Below the pieces are notes generated by a model. That model ran no database searches, was not told where the DNA came from, and was given only the letters and a program-made list of their open reading frames with translations. The position numbers and the translations under genes are program-made. 28,575 nt of DNA, from the NCBI GenBank assembly GCA_045591565.1, contig JAZNTB010000024.1, positions 1 to 28,575 of the forward strand. The letters are read 5' to 3'. Numbering within the stretch: position 1 is the first letter of the stretch; each line of letters begins with the position of its first letter. The stretch comes from UBA1738 sp045591565. GTDB taxonomy: Bacteria > Bacillota > Clostridia > UBA1381. Shown here one piece after another: positions 15,379 to 22,944 of the stretch.

Positions 15379-16167
15379 ATGGTGAATATTATCGGCTTTC
15401 CGGGACTTGGAATTCAACTTGAAGTTCATCGCATTGCATTTACTGTCTTCGGCAAGGATATTTATATGTACGCTCTGTGCATTCTATCAGGTTTTCTTTT
15501 AGGGCTTCTGCTTGTGAGCCTGACCTGTAAAAAGCGAGGCGTCAGCCCGGACAGCGTTTTTGATATCTGCACATGGGGACTGTTATCAGGAATAGTCTGC
15601 GCACGCATCTATTACTGCATATTTGATTGGGGCTCAATCGGAAGCTTTTGGGATATATTCAAGATATGGGAAGGCGGCATAGCCATTTACGGAGCACTCA
15701 TCGGCGCAGTTTTGTCCACTTACATCTACTGCCGCAAAAACAAGCTCAACACCCTCAAGGTGTTCGATGTGTGTGTGCCCGGTGTTTTGGTCGGACAGAT
15801 AATCGGGCGTTGGGGCAACTTCTTCAATGTTGAGGTTTACGGGCGTGAAACCGACAGCCTTCTGCGGATGACAATAAACGGAGGCGCCGGTGTTCATCCG
15901 CTTTTCCTTTACGAGGGAATATGGAACTTAATCGGGCTTGTGCTCATCCTGTTGCTGCGTGACCGCAAAAAAAGTCACGGTCAGGTGTTCTTTTTCTATA
16001 TATTATGGTACGGACTTGGTCGGCTATTTTTAGAGGGAATGCGTCAAAGCGAATTCATTCTCTATGTAATCCCCGGCGTTTTGGGGATTTCCCAGCTTGT
16101 AGCCTTTTTGGGAATAATCCTCGGTATCGCCGGAATTATTTATCTAAACAAAAAGAAAACGGCTTGA
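15379..16167 (+). CDS. lgt: Lgt, prolipoprotein diacylglyceryl transferase
   Basis: A membrane enzyme that moves a diacylglyceryl group from phosphatidylglycerol to the lipobox cysteine of prelipoproteins. The 262 residues form about seven membrane segments. Seen: the Lgt signature G-R-W-G-N-F-F-N-V-E-V-Y-G with its essential Arg and Asn, G-G-I-A-I-Y-G-A-L-I-G-A upstream, H-P-L-F-L-Y-E-G-I-W-N, and G-L-G-R-L-F-L-E-G-M-R near the C-terminus. AAAGGAGG (15362-15369) gives a strong site overlapping the tex stop. The stop codon lies inside the following terminator stem. Confidence 0.96.
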   Translation: MVNIIGFPGLGIQLEVHRIAFTVFGKDIYMYALCILSGFLLGLLLVSLTCKKRGVSPDSVFDICTWGLLSGIVCARIYYCIFDWGSIGSFWDIFKIWEGGIAIYGALIGAVLSTYIYCRKNKLNTLKVFDVCVPGVLVGQIIGRWGNFFNVEVYGRETDSLLRMTINGGAGVHPLFLYEGIWNLIGLVLILLLRDRKKSHGQVFFFYILWYGLGRLFLEGMRQSEFILYVIPGVLGISQLVAFLGIILGIAGIIYLNKKKTA

Positions 16168-16190
16168 AGCTTATGCTTCAAAGCCGTTTT
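16156..16190. terminator. Bidirectional terminator shared by lgt and the radical SAM gene
   Basis: A stem of 15 bp (16156-16170 with 16175-16190) with one bulged A and loop TTAT, followed by T-rich sequence on both strands. The lgt TGA (16165-16167) is inside the left arm and the stop codon of the opposing gene (16193-16191) abuts the right arm, so one 35-nt element ends both genes. Confidence 0.9.
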
Positions 16191-17129
16191 TTATTTTACG
16201 AATTTCACTCCCTGATATGTGTCACGCCGTACCATTTCTTTGTCTATCTCATTCAGCACCACAAACTTTTTAAGACTCCACAAAGGTGCAATAAGCGTAT
16301 CGCGTCCGCCATCTCCCGTCAGGCGCTGAACAACTGTTTCCTCCGGAAAATATTCCAGACAGTCAACAATCGTTTTTACATATTCGTCGCGTGTGAGCGT
16401 TTCGAATTCTCCATTTTCGTACTGCGCAGCCATTTTCGTGCCCTTTAAAATATGCAGAAGATGCAGTTTTATGCAGTCAGGCTCAAGCTTTGCAACCGTT
16501 TTTGCACTTTCCATCATCATTTCGTAGCTTTCGCCCGGAAGCCCCAGAATAAGATGCACGCACACCTTTATTCCACGCTTTTTTAATTTATTGTATCCAT
16601 CTAAAAACTCCGCATATGTATGACAGCGGTTTATTCTCTCGCCTGTTTCATCAAAGATGGTCTGAAGCCCAAGCTCTACCATAAGATATGTCCTTTTGTT
16701 AATCTCCGAAAGATAGTCAAGCACATCCTCCCCAAGGCAATCCGCACGGGTTGCTAAAGCAAGCCCAACAACTCCTTCCTTTTTTAAAACAGGCTCAAAC
16801 CTCTCCCGCAAAACATCAGCCGGTGCATATGTGTTTGTGTTCGCCTGAAAGTAAGGAATATACTTTGCCTCAGGCCACTTTTTATGCATTCTCTCCTTGA
16901 TTTCCTCAAACTGAACCTCTACAGAGTGCGCAGGATTTCCTGCGAAGTCACCGCTCCCCGAAAGGCAGTATGTACATCCGCCCCTGCCCTTTGTTCCGTC
17001 AATATTCGGGCAGGTAAAACCACCGTTTAGCGCTACCTTGAACACCTTATCACCAAACACCGACTGCAGATGGTAATTCCAGGTATGGTATCTTTTATTA
17101 TCAAGTGTGTATCTGAACTTGTTCTCCAT
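16191..17129 (-). CDS. Radical SAM protein, TIGR01212/YhcC-like
   Basis: A 312-residue radical S-adenosylmethionine protein of the YhcC-like group, whose reaction is not established. Seen: an iron-sulfur cluster motif with C-x11-C-x2-C spacing (C-P-N-I-D-G-T, then G-G-C-T-Y-C), which is the spacing of this subfamily rather than classical C-x3-C-x2-C; Q-A-N-T-N-T-Y-A-P after it; G-L-A-L-A-T-R-A-D-C; E-L-G-L-Q-T; and H-L-I-L-G-L-P-G-E. ATG 17129 has GGAG about 8 nt upstream. No promoter is visible between it and the DUF1540 terminator, so it may depend on readthrough. Confidence 0.9.
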   Translation of the reverse strand: MENKFRYTLDNKRYHTWNYHLQSVFGDKVFKVALNGGFTCPNIDGTKGRGGCTYCLSGSGDFAGNPAHSVEVQFEEIKERMHKKWPEAKYIPYFQANTNTYAPADVLRERFEPVLKKEGVVGLALATRADCLGEDVLDYLSEINKRTYLMVELGLQTIFDETGERINRCHTYAEFLDGYNKLKKRGIKVCVHLILGLPGESYEMMMESAKTVAKLEPDCIKLHLLHILKGTKMAAQYENGEFETLTRDEYVKTIVDCLEYFPEETVVQRLTGDGGRDTLIAPLWSLKKFVVLNEIDKEMVRRDTYQGVKFVK

Positions 17130-17151
17130 TTTATTTCTCCATTTTAAATTA

Positions 17152-17180
17152 AAAAGGGCAGATTATAAATCTGCCCTTTT
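17152..17180 (-). terminator. Terminator after the DUF1540 gene
   Basis: A 13-bp perfect stem (17152-17164 with 17168-17180), 3-nt loop, GGGCAGATT core, with T-rich tails. It begins 7 nt after the DUF1540 stop and lies between that gene and the radical SAM gene, so it probably limits transcription into the latter. Confidence 0.88.
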
Positions 17181-17187
17181 GCAAGAC

Positions 17188-17355
17188 TTATGACAATTCA
17201 AAAGACTTGCAGTCTGTACATTCGTTCATTGTAGGGTTAGGCTCATGAGTTCCTACTGTTATGCAATCTAAAGAACAGTAGTCCTTGGACTTACAATGAT
17301 TCTTGCACTCTGTAACAGTGCATTTAATACTTTCATTAGGCTTATTGCTATTCAT
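17188..17355 (-). CDS. DUF1540-type cysteine-rich small protein
   Basis: A 55-residue protein with seven cysteines (C12, C17, C21, C27, C31, C46, C49) and an excellent ribosome-binding site (AGGAGG at 17369-17364, 8 nt before ATG). The pattern I-K-C-T-V-T-E-C-K followed by Y-C-S-L-D-C-I-T-V-G and a final C-x-x-C matches the DUF1540 family of short Firmicutes proteins, some linked to sporulation or stress. The family function is unknown to me; metal binding is a reasonable guess from the cysteines. It lies 58 nt after an unknown membrane protein gene and ends at its own terminator. Confidence 0.88.
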   Translation of the reverse strand: MNSNKPNESIKCTVTECKNHCKSKDYCSLDCITVGTHEPNPTMNECTDCKSFELS

Positions 17356-17413
17356 TTAAAACACCTCCTGCTATTATTTTTCGCAAAAAGATGTTTTTTA
17401 TACAGGCTTCCCT

Positions 17414-18040
17414 TTACAAAAGATGCTTGTATTTTTTATAAAGCGACAAACTTTTAGAAATTTCAGCCGAGGTCAGTACGCTCTTTATATATTTTTTAAG
17501 CTCAATCGTTTTATTTTGTTTTTGCAGAGAACTCACCTTTGCAAGGTCCACCTTTGCAATTATTGCCATTCCGGCTCTTATCTCCTCCGGTGTCGCCGCG
17601 GCCATTATCCTTTCATATGCTGACAGTTCCTTTTCGCTAAGCTCTGCCTCTTTTATAAGCTCGTCTACTTTCTCCGGCGCAGGTGTTGCCTTTTGTATAG
17701 CGGTGGTTGTATCAACAAGCTGTTTGCTCCATACTCCCGACAGAGATAATGCATTTTCGCCGTTTTCCGCGTCCAGCTCCTCAATTACGGACAAAACCCC
17801 TTTTGCCGCTTCTTTATTAAAATTTTTAATATTTTTCAAAAACTGTCCGTCAGTCAGGTAGCGTGCAAATGTAACCATATCTCTTCCGGTCAGATTTGCG
17901 CTGTCTGACAGAGAATTGTACTTCGGAATAACATAAAACCCTACAAACAATGTTGCTGCAATAAGAATTATTACAACGAAAGTTACCACAAGTGATATTA
18001 CTGACAGCAGCGTTTTTTTCGCTCTTGAATTTTTCTTCAC
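17414..18040 (-). CDS. Single-pass membrane protein, unknown function
   Basis: A 208-residue protein I do not recognise. It starts with GTG preceded by GGAGGG at a 6-nt spacing. A basic N-terminus (M-K-K-N-S-R-A-K-K) leads into one long hydrophobic segment (about 10-36); the remaining ~170 residues are mainly helical, Ala/Lys/Glu-rich and probably outside the membrane, with no cysteine. It may be an anchored extracytoplasmic protein or an uncleaved signal-anchor protein. It follows the 33-codon membrane microprotein by 13 nt and probably belongs to the tadA operon. Confidence 0.8.
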   Translation of the reverse strand: MKKNSRAKKTLLSVISLVVTFVVIILIAATLFVGFYVIPKYNSLSDSANLTGRDMVTFARYLTDGQFLKNIKNFNKEAAKGVLSVIEELDAENGENALSLSGVWSKQLVDTTTAIQKATPAPEKVDELIKEAELSEKELSAYERIMAAATPEEIRAGMAIIAKVDLAKVSSLQKQNKTIELKKYIKSVLTSAEISKSLSLYKKYKHLL

Positions 18041-18053
18041 TTTTTTCCCTCCG

Positions 18054-18155
18054 TTATATTAAAAATAAAGATACTACTCCTATTGCCACAGGCACCATGA
18101 TTACAACCGCAAGCACGGCGCATACAACCCTTTTTGTTTTATCGTTAAAATACAT
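18054..18155 (-). CDS. Membrane microprotein, 33 residues
   Basis: A short frame immediately after the tadA stop (ATG one base beyond TAA) with GAGGG about 9 nt upstream, inside the tadA tail. It encodes a basic head (M-Y-F-N-D-K-T-K-R) and a single hydrophobic helix rich in Val and Ala with G and P (about 10-33), ending right before the ribosome-binding site of the next gene. Small one-helix proteins with a short charged head are widespread in Clostridia, but I cannot name a family. Tight packing, a proper site and a sensible topology support it as real. Confidence 0.65.
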   Translation of the reverse strand: MYFNDKTKRVVCAVLAVVIMVPVAIGVVSLFLI

Positions 18156-18156
18156 T

Positions 18157-18606
18157 TTATTTTTCCCTCTTTCTAAGCTTTTTAAAAAAGTTTTTAATTA
18201 TGTTTTCACAGTCTTCCTGCAGGATACCGCCGTCAAATTCCACCTTATGCGGCAGCATTTTTGATATATCGCATACACTGCCGAAGCAGCCCGCCTTTTT
18301 GTCGTATGCGCCAAAGTATACCTTTTCAATCCTTGACTGGATTATCGCACCGGCGCACATCGGGCATGGCTCGAGCGTCACATACATACAGCACCCATCA
18401 AGCCGCCAGCTCCCGAGCTTTTTACAGGCTTTTTCTATTGCGATAATCTCTGCATGCATCAGGGCATTTTGTTTTGTTTCCCTTTTGTTATAGCCGCGTG
18501 CAATGATTTTTCCGTCCAGAACAACCACTGCCCCGACAGGTGCTTCGTCAATTTTTTCGGCTTTTTGCGCCTCACGAAGCGCTGCACGCATAAATTTAAT
18601 ATCCAT
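18157..18606 (-). CDS. tadA: TadA, tRNA-specific adenosine deaminase
   Basis: A zinc enzyme that converts A34 to inosine in the tRNA-Arg(ACG) wobble position. The 149-residue protein shows H-A-E (zinc histidine and catalytic glutamate, in L-M-H-A-E-I) and P-C-P-M-C-A-G with the two zinc cysteines, plus A-P-V-G-A-V-V-V. ATG 18606 is chosen because TAAGGAGAGG lies just upstream; the frame is open further to 18732, but that extension runs through the promoter and does not resemble TadA. It heads a minus-strand group with the microprotein and the unknown membrane protein, and is divergent from mutS2. Confidence 0.96.
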   Translation of the reverse strand: MDIKFMRAALREAQKAEKIDEAPVGAVVVLDGKIIARGYNKRETKQNALMHAEIIAIEKACKKLGSWRLDGCCMYVTLEPCPMCAGAIIQSRIEKVYFGAYDKKAGCFGSVCDISKMLPHKVEFDGGILQEDCENIIKNFFKKLRKREK

Positions 18607-18634
18607 TTTCCTCTCCTTAAGATTAGTTATGAAT

Positions 18635-18663
18635 ATTATAGCATAAACAAAAAAAATAGTCAA
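18635..18663 (-). promoter_or_regulatory. SigA-type promoter of tadA
   Basis: On the minus strand, TTGACT (18663-18658) and a perfect TATAAT (18640-18635) are separated by 17 nt. Transcription would start about 20 nt before the tadA start codon. Confidence 0.85.
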
Positions 18664-18718
18664 TGCAAAAGCTTCTTGCAGCTGTATGCCTGATGCTTTA
18701 ATTTTTTTCCAAAACTTA

Positions 18719-18747
18719 TTGTTTTTACACAAGAAAATTGATATAAT
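18719..18747 (+). promoter_or_regulatory. SigA-type promoter of mutS2-ybaK-DUF1015
   Basis: TTGTTT (18719-18724) and TATAAT (18742-18747), 17-nt spacer, 40 nt before the mutS2 start. The -35 is weak, the -10 perfect. Confidence 0.72.
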
Positions 18748-18787
18748 GTATATGTATGTATTTTAAACTTATGAACGGAGAAAAAGC

Positions 18788-21172
18788 ATGGAACAAACCG
18801 CTTTAAAAACTCTTGAATTTGACAAGATATTGGAGAAGATGTCCGCCTTTACCGACAACGAAGCCGTGCGCGAGAAAATTTTTGCACTTGTGCCGTTTTC
18901 TGCACTTAGCGATGCAAAGCTTGCACAACAAGAAACCACAGAGGCAGTCAATACCTGCTTCAGGCTCGGAAACCCGCCTGTAAACTTCAGCGTAAATGAT
19001 ATAACAGCCGCAGTTCGGCGCAGCGAAATCGGCGGACTTTTAAATCCTCGCGACCTGATGTCGGTTGCGCGTGTTCTTTTTGTTTCAAGGCGTATAAAGG
19101 CGTATCTTCAGGACTGCGGCGAGGATGCCGTTATTTTGCGCGGTCTTGCGGACAGCCTTATACCTAACAAGACTTTGGAAGACAAAATCGGCTCTGTTAT
19201 ACTGTCAGAAACCGAAATTGCAGATGACGCTTCGGCGGACCTTCTTGCAATACGCAGAAAGATGAAAAGCCTCAATGCCAAAATCAAAGAGGTTTTAAAT
19301 ACAATGATACGCTCGGAAACCTACAAAAAGTATCTTCAGGACCCTATTGTTACAATACGAGCATCAAGATATGTTATTCCGGTGCGTGCAGAATACCGTG
19401 GCGAAATTGCCGGAATCGTGCACGATTCCTCCTCAAGCGGTGCAACACTTTTTATCGAGCCGATGAGCGTGGTTAACGCAAACAATGAAATCCGTGACCT
19501 CGAAAATAAGGAACAGGTTGAAATAGAGAAAATTCTCGCAGCTCTTTCTGCCGAGGTTGCAGAAAATGCTGCAGTAATTCTTTCCGACTACAGCCTTGTT
19601 TGCCGTCTGGATTTCATTTTCTGCAAAGCGAAGCTGTCCTTTGATATGAACGCCACAGAGCCGATTTTAAATGACAGCGGTATAATTGAATTCAAAAAAG
19701 CACGCCACCCTCTTATACCAAAGGAGCGTGTAGTTTCAAACGATATCTATTTAGGCGACGGATTTGATACCCTCGTTGTGACAGGTCCTAACACAGGTGG
19801 TAAAACCGTCACCTTAAAAACAATCGGGCTTTTTTCGATTATGGCAGCGTCAGGTCTGCACATCCCTGTAAATGACGGAAGCCGTGCCGCTGTTTTTAAA
19901 AAGTTCTTTGCGGACATCGGCGATGAACAAAGCATAGAACAAAGCCTTTCAACATTTTCATCGCATATGGTGAAAATTGTAAATATTATAAACGAGGTAG
20001 ATTCCGACTCACTTGCACTTTTTGACGAATTGGGTGCCGGAACCGACCCCACCGAGGGTGCGGCGCTTGCGATTTCGGTTCTTGAGCATCTGCGGGCATT
20101 CGGCGCATCGACAGTTGCTACCACGCATTACAGCGAGCTGAAAATATTTGCACTCACTACCGACGGCGTAGAAAACGCCTCCTGTGAATTTGATGTGGAA
20201 AGCCTTCAGCCGACCTACAAGCTTTTAATCGGCGTTCCCGGAAAGTCCAATGCCTTTGCAATCTCCCGAAGACTCGGTCTTTCAGAAGCCGTTATCGCAA
20301 GAGCAAACGAAATTTTGAGTGACGAGGATATCAAGTTTGAGGATGTCATAACAGACCTCGAACAAAACCGTGCCGAGGCACAGTCGGAAAAGGAATATGC
20401 CCGTCGTATGAAAAACGAGCTTGCCGAGCTTAAGCAGGAAATCGAGGCAGAGCGCAAAAAGCTAAAAGACTCCAAATCCCGAATCTTAGAGGACGCACGC
20501 CGTGAGGCTAAAATTATTATTATGGAGGCTCGAGAAGAGTCTAACAGTATTATAAAAGAGCTTGAAAGAATGCGTATCGAAGGAAAAGCCTCCGATATTT
20601 CGGACAAAGCAAAAAAATCGCGTGACAGACTCAAAAAGCGAGAGGAATCCATCGACAAGGCTATGAAAAACAGCCAGAAGCCGAGAAAATCCCCACGAGA
20701 AGTACCGAAAAACCTAAAACCGGGCGAATCGGTGCGAATTCTCGATATGGACCAGCTTGCCTCGGTGTTAAAGGCTCCGGACAACAAGGGTATGGTGCGT
20801 GTGCAGGCGGGTATCATGAAAACCGATGTCCACATATCAAACCTTGAGCGTGTTAAGGACAACTCTGCAAAGGAAGTTGCTGACCGCTATGTGAAATCGA
20901 CAACTGCCTTTGTTTCCAAAACAAAAAATGTGTCAACCGAGGTGGATGTTCGCGGTCAAACCTTAGAAGAGGCAATAATGAATGTCGAAAAATTCATTGA
21001 CGACTGCTATTTGGCAGGCATATCCCCTGTGACAGTTATTCACGGCAAGGGAACAGGAATTCTCCGTCAGGGAATCGGTGATATGCTAAAGCGCAGCAAA
21101 TATGTAAAATCCAGCCGTCCGGGAAGATACGGTGAGGGCGAGATGGGCGTAACCATCGTAGAACTTAAATGA
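18788..21172 (+). CDS. mutS2: MutS2 with C-terminal Smr domain
   Basis: A MutS-family ATPase not used in classical mismatch repair; MutS2 proteins act on branched DNA, and in Bacillus also in rescue of collided ribosomes. The 794 residues comprise core/lever regions (about 1-300), an ATPase with Walker A G-P-N-T-G-G-K-T at 333-340 and Walker B L-F-D-E-L-G-A-G-T-D-P-T-E-G, a long charged coiled coil (about 510-640), a KOW-like segment (about 650-690), and a Smr domain at 718-794 with H-G-K-G-T-G at 752-757. The MutS mismatch-recognition domain is absent, as expected. The Smr DxR-type motif reads V-D-V-R-G. GGAG precedes ATG. It heads an operon with ybaK. Confidence 0.96.
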   Translation: MEQTALKTLEFDKILEKMSAFTDNEAVREKIFALVPFSALSDAKLAQQETTEAVNTCFRLGNPPVNFSVNDITAAVRRSEIGGLLNPRDLMSVARVLFVSRRIKAYLQDCGEDAVILRGLADSLIPNKTLEDKIGSVILSETEIADDASADLLAIRRKMKSLNAKIKEVLNTMIRSETYKKYLQDPIVTIRASRYVIPVRAEYRGEIAGIVHDSSSSGATLFIEPMSVVNANNEIRDLENKEQVEIEKILAALSAEVAENAAVILSDYSLVCRLDFIFCKAKLSFDMNATEPILNDSGIIEFKKARHPLIPKERVVSNDIYLGDGFDTLVVTGPNTGGKTVTLKTIGLFSIMAASGLHIPVNDGSRAAVFKKFFADIGDEQSIEQSLSTFSSHMVKIVNIINEVDSDSLALFDELGAGTDPTEGAALAISVLEHLRAFGASTVATTHYSELKIFALTTDGVENASCEFDVESLQPTYKLLIGVPGKSNAFAISRRLGLSEAVIARANEILSDEDIKFEDVITDLEQNRAEAQSEKEYARRMKNELAELKQEIEAERKKLKDSKSRILEDARREAKIIIMEAREESNSIIKELERMRIEGKASDISDKAKKSRDRLKKREESIDKAMKNSQKPRKSPREVPKNLKPGESVRILDMDQLASVLKAPDNKGMVRVQAGIMKTDVHISNLERVKDNSAKEVADRYVKSTTAFVSKTKNVSTEVDVRGQTLEEAIMNVEKFIDDCYLAGISPVTVIHGKGTGILRQGIGDMLKRSKYVKSSRPGRYGEGEMGVTIVELK

Positions 21173-21180
21173 GGTGAACC

Positions 21181-21666
21181 ATGGCAAAGAAAAAGGCGAT
21201 TGTGACAAACGCAATGCGGCTTCTTACAGCCGCTAAAATCCCGTTTGAAACGGTAGAATATGAAGCGGATGAAGTGGGCGAAAACTTTGGTATGTATATC
21301 GCAGAGCTTACAGGAATTCCCTGCGACCGGTCTTTCAAAACCCTTGTTGCAAGAGGAAATGAGATAATGGCTGTCTGTGTTCCAGTTAATTGTGAGATTA
21401 ACCTTAAAAAGCTCGCAAAAGCATCGGGAAGCAAAAAGGTTGAGCTTATTCATGTAAAGGAGCTTTTAGCTCTAACAGGCTATATCCGCGGCGGAGTTTC
21501 GCCAATCGGAATGAAGAAAAAGTACCCCACATATATTCATCAAAGCTGTCAGGGCTTTGAAAAGGTGGCGGTTTCGGCAGGAATATGCGGTGCGACACTG
21601 CTACTCTCTCCCGAAGATTTAATCAATGCGACAGATGCCACTATATGCGATATAATAAAGGATTAA
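21181..21666 (+). CDS. ybaK: YbaK-type Cys-tRNA(Pro)/Cys-tRNA(Cys) deacylase
   Basis: A trans-editing hydrolase that clears Cys mischarged on tRNA-Pro, preventing proline-to-cysteine errors. The 161-residue single-domain protein shows the YbaK fold with F-K-T-L-V-A, the invariant lysine in that motif, G-Y-I-R-G-G-V-S-P-I-G and a C-terminal S-A-G-I-C-G segment. It matches YbaK rather than the longer ProRS insertion domain. It lies 8 nt after mutS2, and its ribosome-binding site GAGGTGA overlaps the mutS2 stop. Confidence 0.92.
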   Translation: MAKKKAIVTNAMRLLTAAKIPFETVEYEADEVGENFGMYIAELTGIPCDRSFKTLVARGNEIMAVCVPVNCEINLKKLAKASGSKKVELIHVKELLALTGYIRGGVSPIGMKKKYPTYIHQSCQGFEKVAVSAGICGATLLLSPEDLINATDATICDIIKD

Positions 21667-21682
21667 GAAAGGGCTATTCGTT

Positions 21683-22885
21683 ATGAAAACATTTAAAAAA
21701 GCAGATATTTTGCTTCCAAAGGATATTGATTTCACAAAATGGAGTGTGGTTGCATGCGACCAGTACACTTCACAGCCGGAATACTGGCAAAGTGCCGAAT
21801 ACCTTGTAGAAGATGCTCCAAGCACACTCAATCTTGTATTTCCGGAGGCATTTTTGTCCGAGGGTGATGCACGGATAGAGAAGATTAACTGCAATATGGC
21901 GAAATACCTTGAGGACGGCATTTTCGACGAGTATTTGGGCAGTCTTATTTATGTCGAGCGTACTATGTCAAACGGAAAGACTCGCCGCGGAATTATCGGT
22001 GCGGTTGACCTTGAAGACTACGATTTTTCAAAGGGTTCGCAAAGTAAAATCCGTGCAACCGAAGGGACTGTTTTGGAGCGTATCCCTCCGCGTGTTAAAA
22101 TCAGAGAAAATGCCCCTCTTGAGCTGCCTCATATAATGTTGCTTATCGATGACGAAAACAAAACTGTAATTGAGCCGATAAGTGCGAGCGAGGTTTTATA
22201 CGACTTCGACCTGATGCAGGGCGGCGGTCATATAAAGGGATACCTTCTTGACGACAGCGAGGCTGACAGGGTTTTATCTGCACTTTCGCATCTTGACGAA
22301 ACTGCAAGCGGAAATCTGCTGTTTGCTGTAGGCGACGGAAACCATTCCTTGGCAACCGCAAAAACCTGCTGGGAAAACATAAAAGCCACCCTTTCTCCCG
22401 AGCAGCAGGAAAATCATCCGGCAAGGTTCTGCCTTGTAGAAATCGAGAATATCCATGACGATGCACTTGAGTTTGAGCCTATCCACCGTGTTGTTTTTAA
22501 TACCGACCCTGAAAAACTGATTGCAGATTTTAAGGCTTATTACCCCGAAACCCTAGATACCGACAACGGCGGACAGCACATAATCTATACATACGGCAGC
22601 AAAAAAGGAGATTTGTATGTTAAAAATTCCGGCAGCATGCTTGCTGTCGGAACTCTGCAGAATTTTCTCGACAAAAGGTGCGCCGAGGTTGACTACATCC
22701 ACGGAGAAGATGTAACAATGCAGCTTTCCCAAAAAGCCGGCAACATCGGTTTCCTTCTTCCGTCAATGGAAAAAAGTGACCTTTTCCGCACGGTAATAGC
22801 GGATGGTGCACTCCCGAGAAAGACCTTCTCAATGGGCGAGGCACAGGATAAAAAATTCTATATGGAAGCCAAAAAAATCAAATAG
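21683..22885 (+). CDS. DUF1015 family protein
   Basis: A 400-residue cytoplasmic protein of the DUF1015 family. Seen: the start region with W-S-V-V-A-C-D-Q-Y-T-S-Q-P-E-Y-W, the conserved A-V-G-D-G-N-H-S-L-A-T-A-K motif in the middle, and a late H-G-E-D-V. DUF1015 is related to the ParB/SerK-like fold, and some relatives are serine kinases or sit beside serine biosynthesis genes; here there is no serine gene nearby, so the function stays open. It is the third gene of the mutS2 operon, 16 nt after ybaK. The next promoter starts right behind its TAG stop. Confidence 0.88.
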   Translation: MKTFKKADILLPKDIDFTKWSVVACDQYTSQPEYWQSAEYLVEDAPSTLNLVFPEAFLSEGDARIEKINCNMAKYLEDGIFDEYLGSLIYVERTMSNGKTRRGIIGAVDLEDYDFSKGSQSKIRATEGTVLERIPPRVKIRENAPLELPHIMLLIDDENKTVIEPISASEVLYDFDLMQGGGHIKGYLLDDSEADRVLSALSHLDETASGNLLFAVGDGNHSLATAKTCWENIKATLSPEQQENHPARFCLVEIENIHDDALEFEPIHRVVFNTDPEKLIADFKAYYPETLDTDNGGQHIIYTYGSKKGDLYVKNSGSMLAVGTLQNFLDKRCAEVDYIHGEDVTMQLSQKAGNIGFLLPSMEKSDLFRTVIADGALPRKTFSMGEAQDKKFYMEAKKIK

Positions 22886-22886
22886 C

Positions 22887-22915
22887 TTGACCTTTTTTAA
22901 TTTTTCTGCTATAAT
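22887..22915 (+). promoter_or_regulatory. SigA-type promoter of the two-TM protein gene
   Basis: TTGACC (22887-22892) and a perfect TATAAT (22910-22915) with a 17-nt spacer. The -35 begins 2 nt after the stop codon of the upstream gene. It is among the strongest-looking promoters in the window. Confidence 0.85.
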
Positions 22916-22944
22916 GTGGTGAAGGAATTTTTAAGGAGATTGAA

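Noticed and set aside
17356..17413. Promoter for the DUF1540 gene
   Set aside because: A/T-rich sequence contains TATAAA and TTGTAA, but their spacing is only 11 nt; no credible pair.
18607..18732. 42-residue N-terminal extension of TadA
   Set aside because: It runs through the tadA promoter and does not resemble TadA; the ATG at 18606 has a strong ribosome-binding site and gives normal length.
20215..20862. 215-codon open frame antisense to mutS2
   Set aside because: It is a mirror of the codon pattern of mutS2, Ser-rich, without a ribosome-binding site or promoter.
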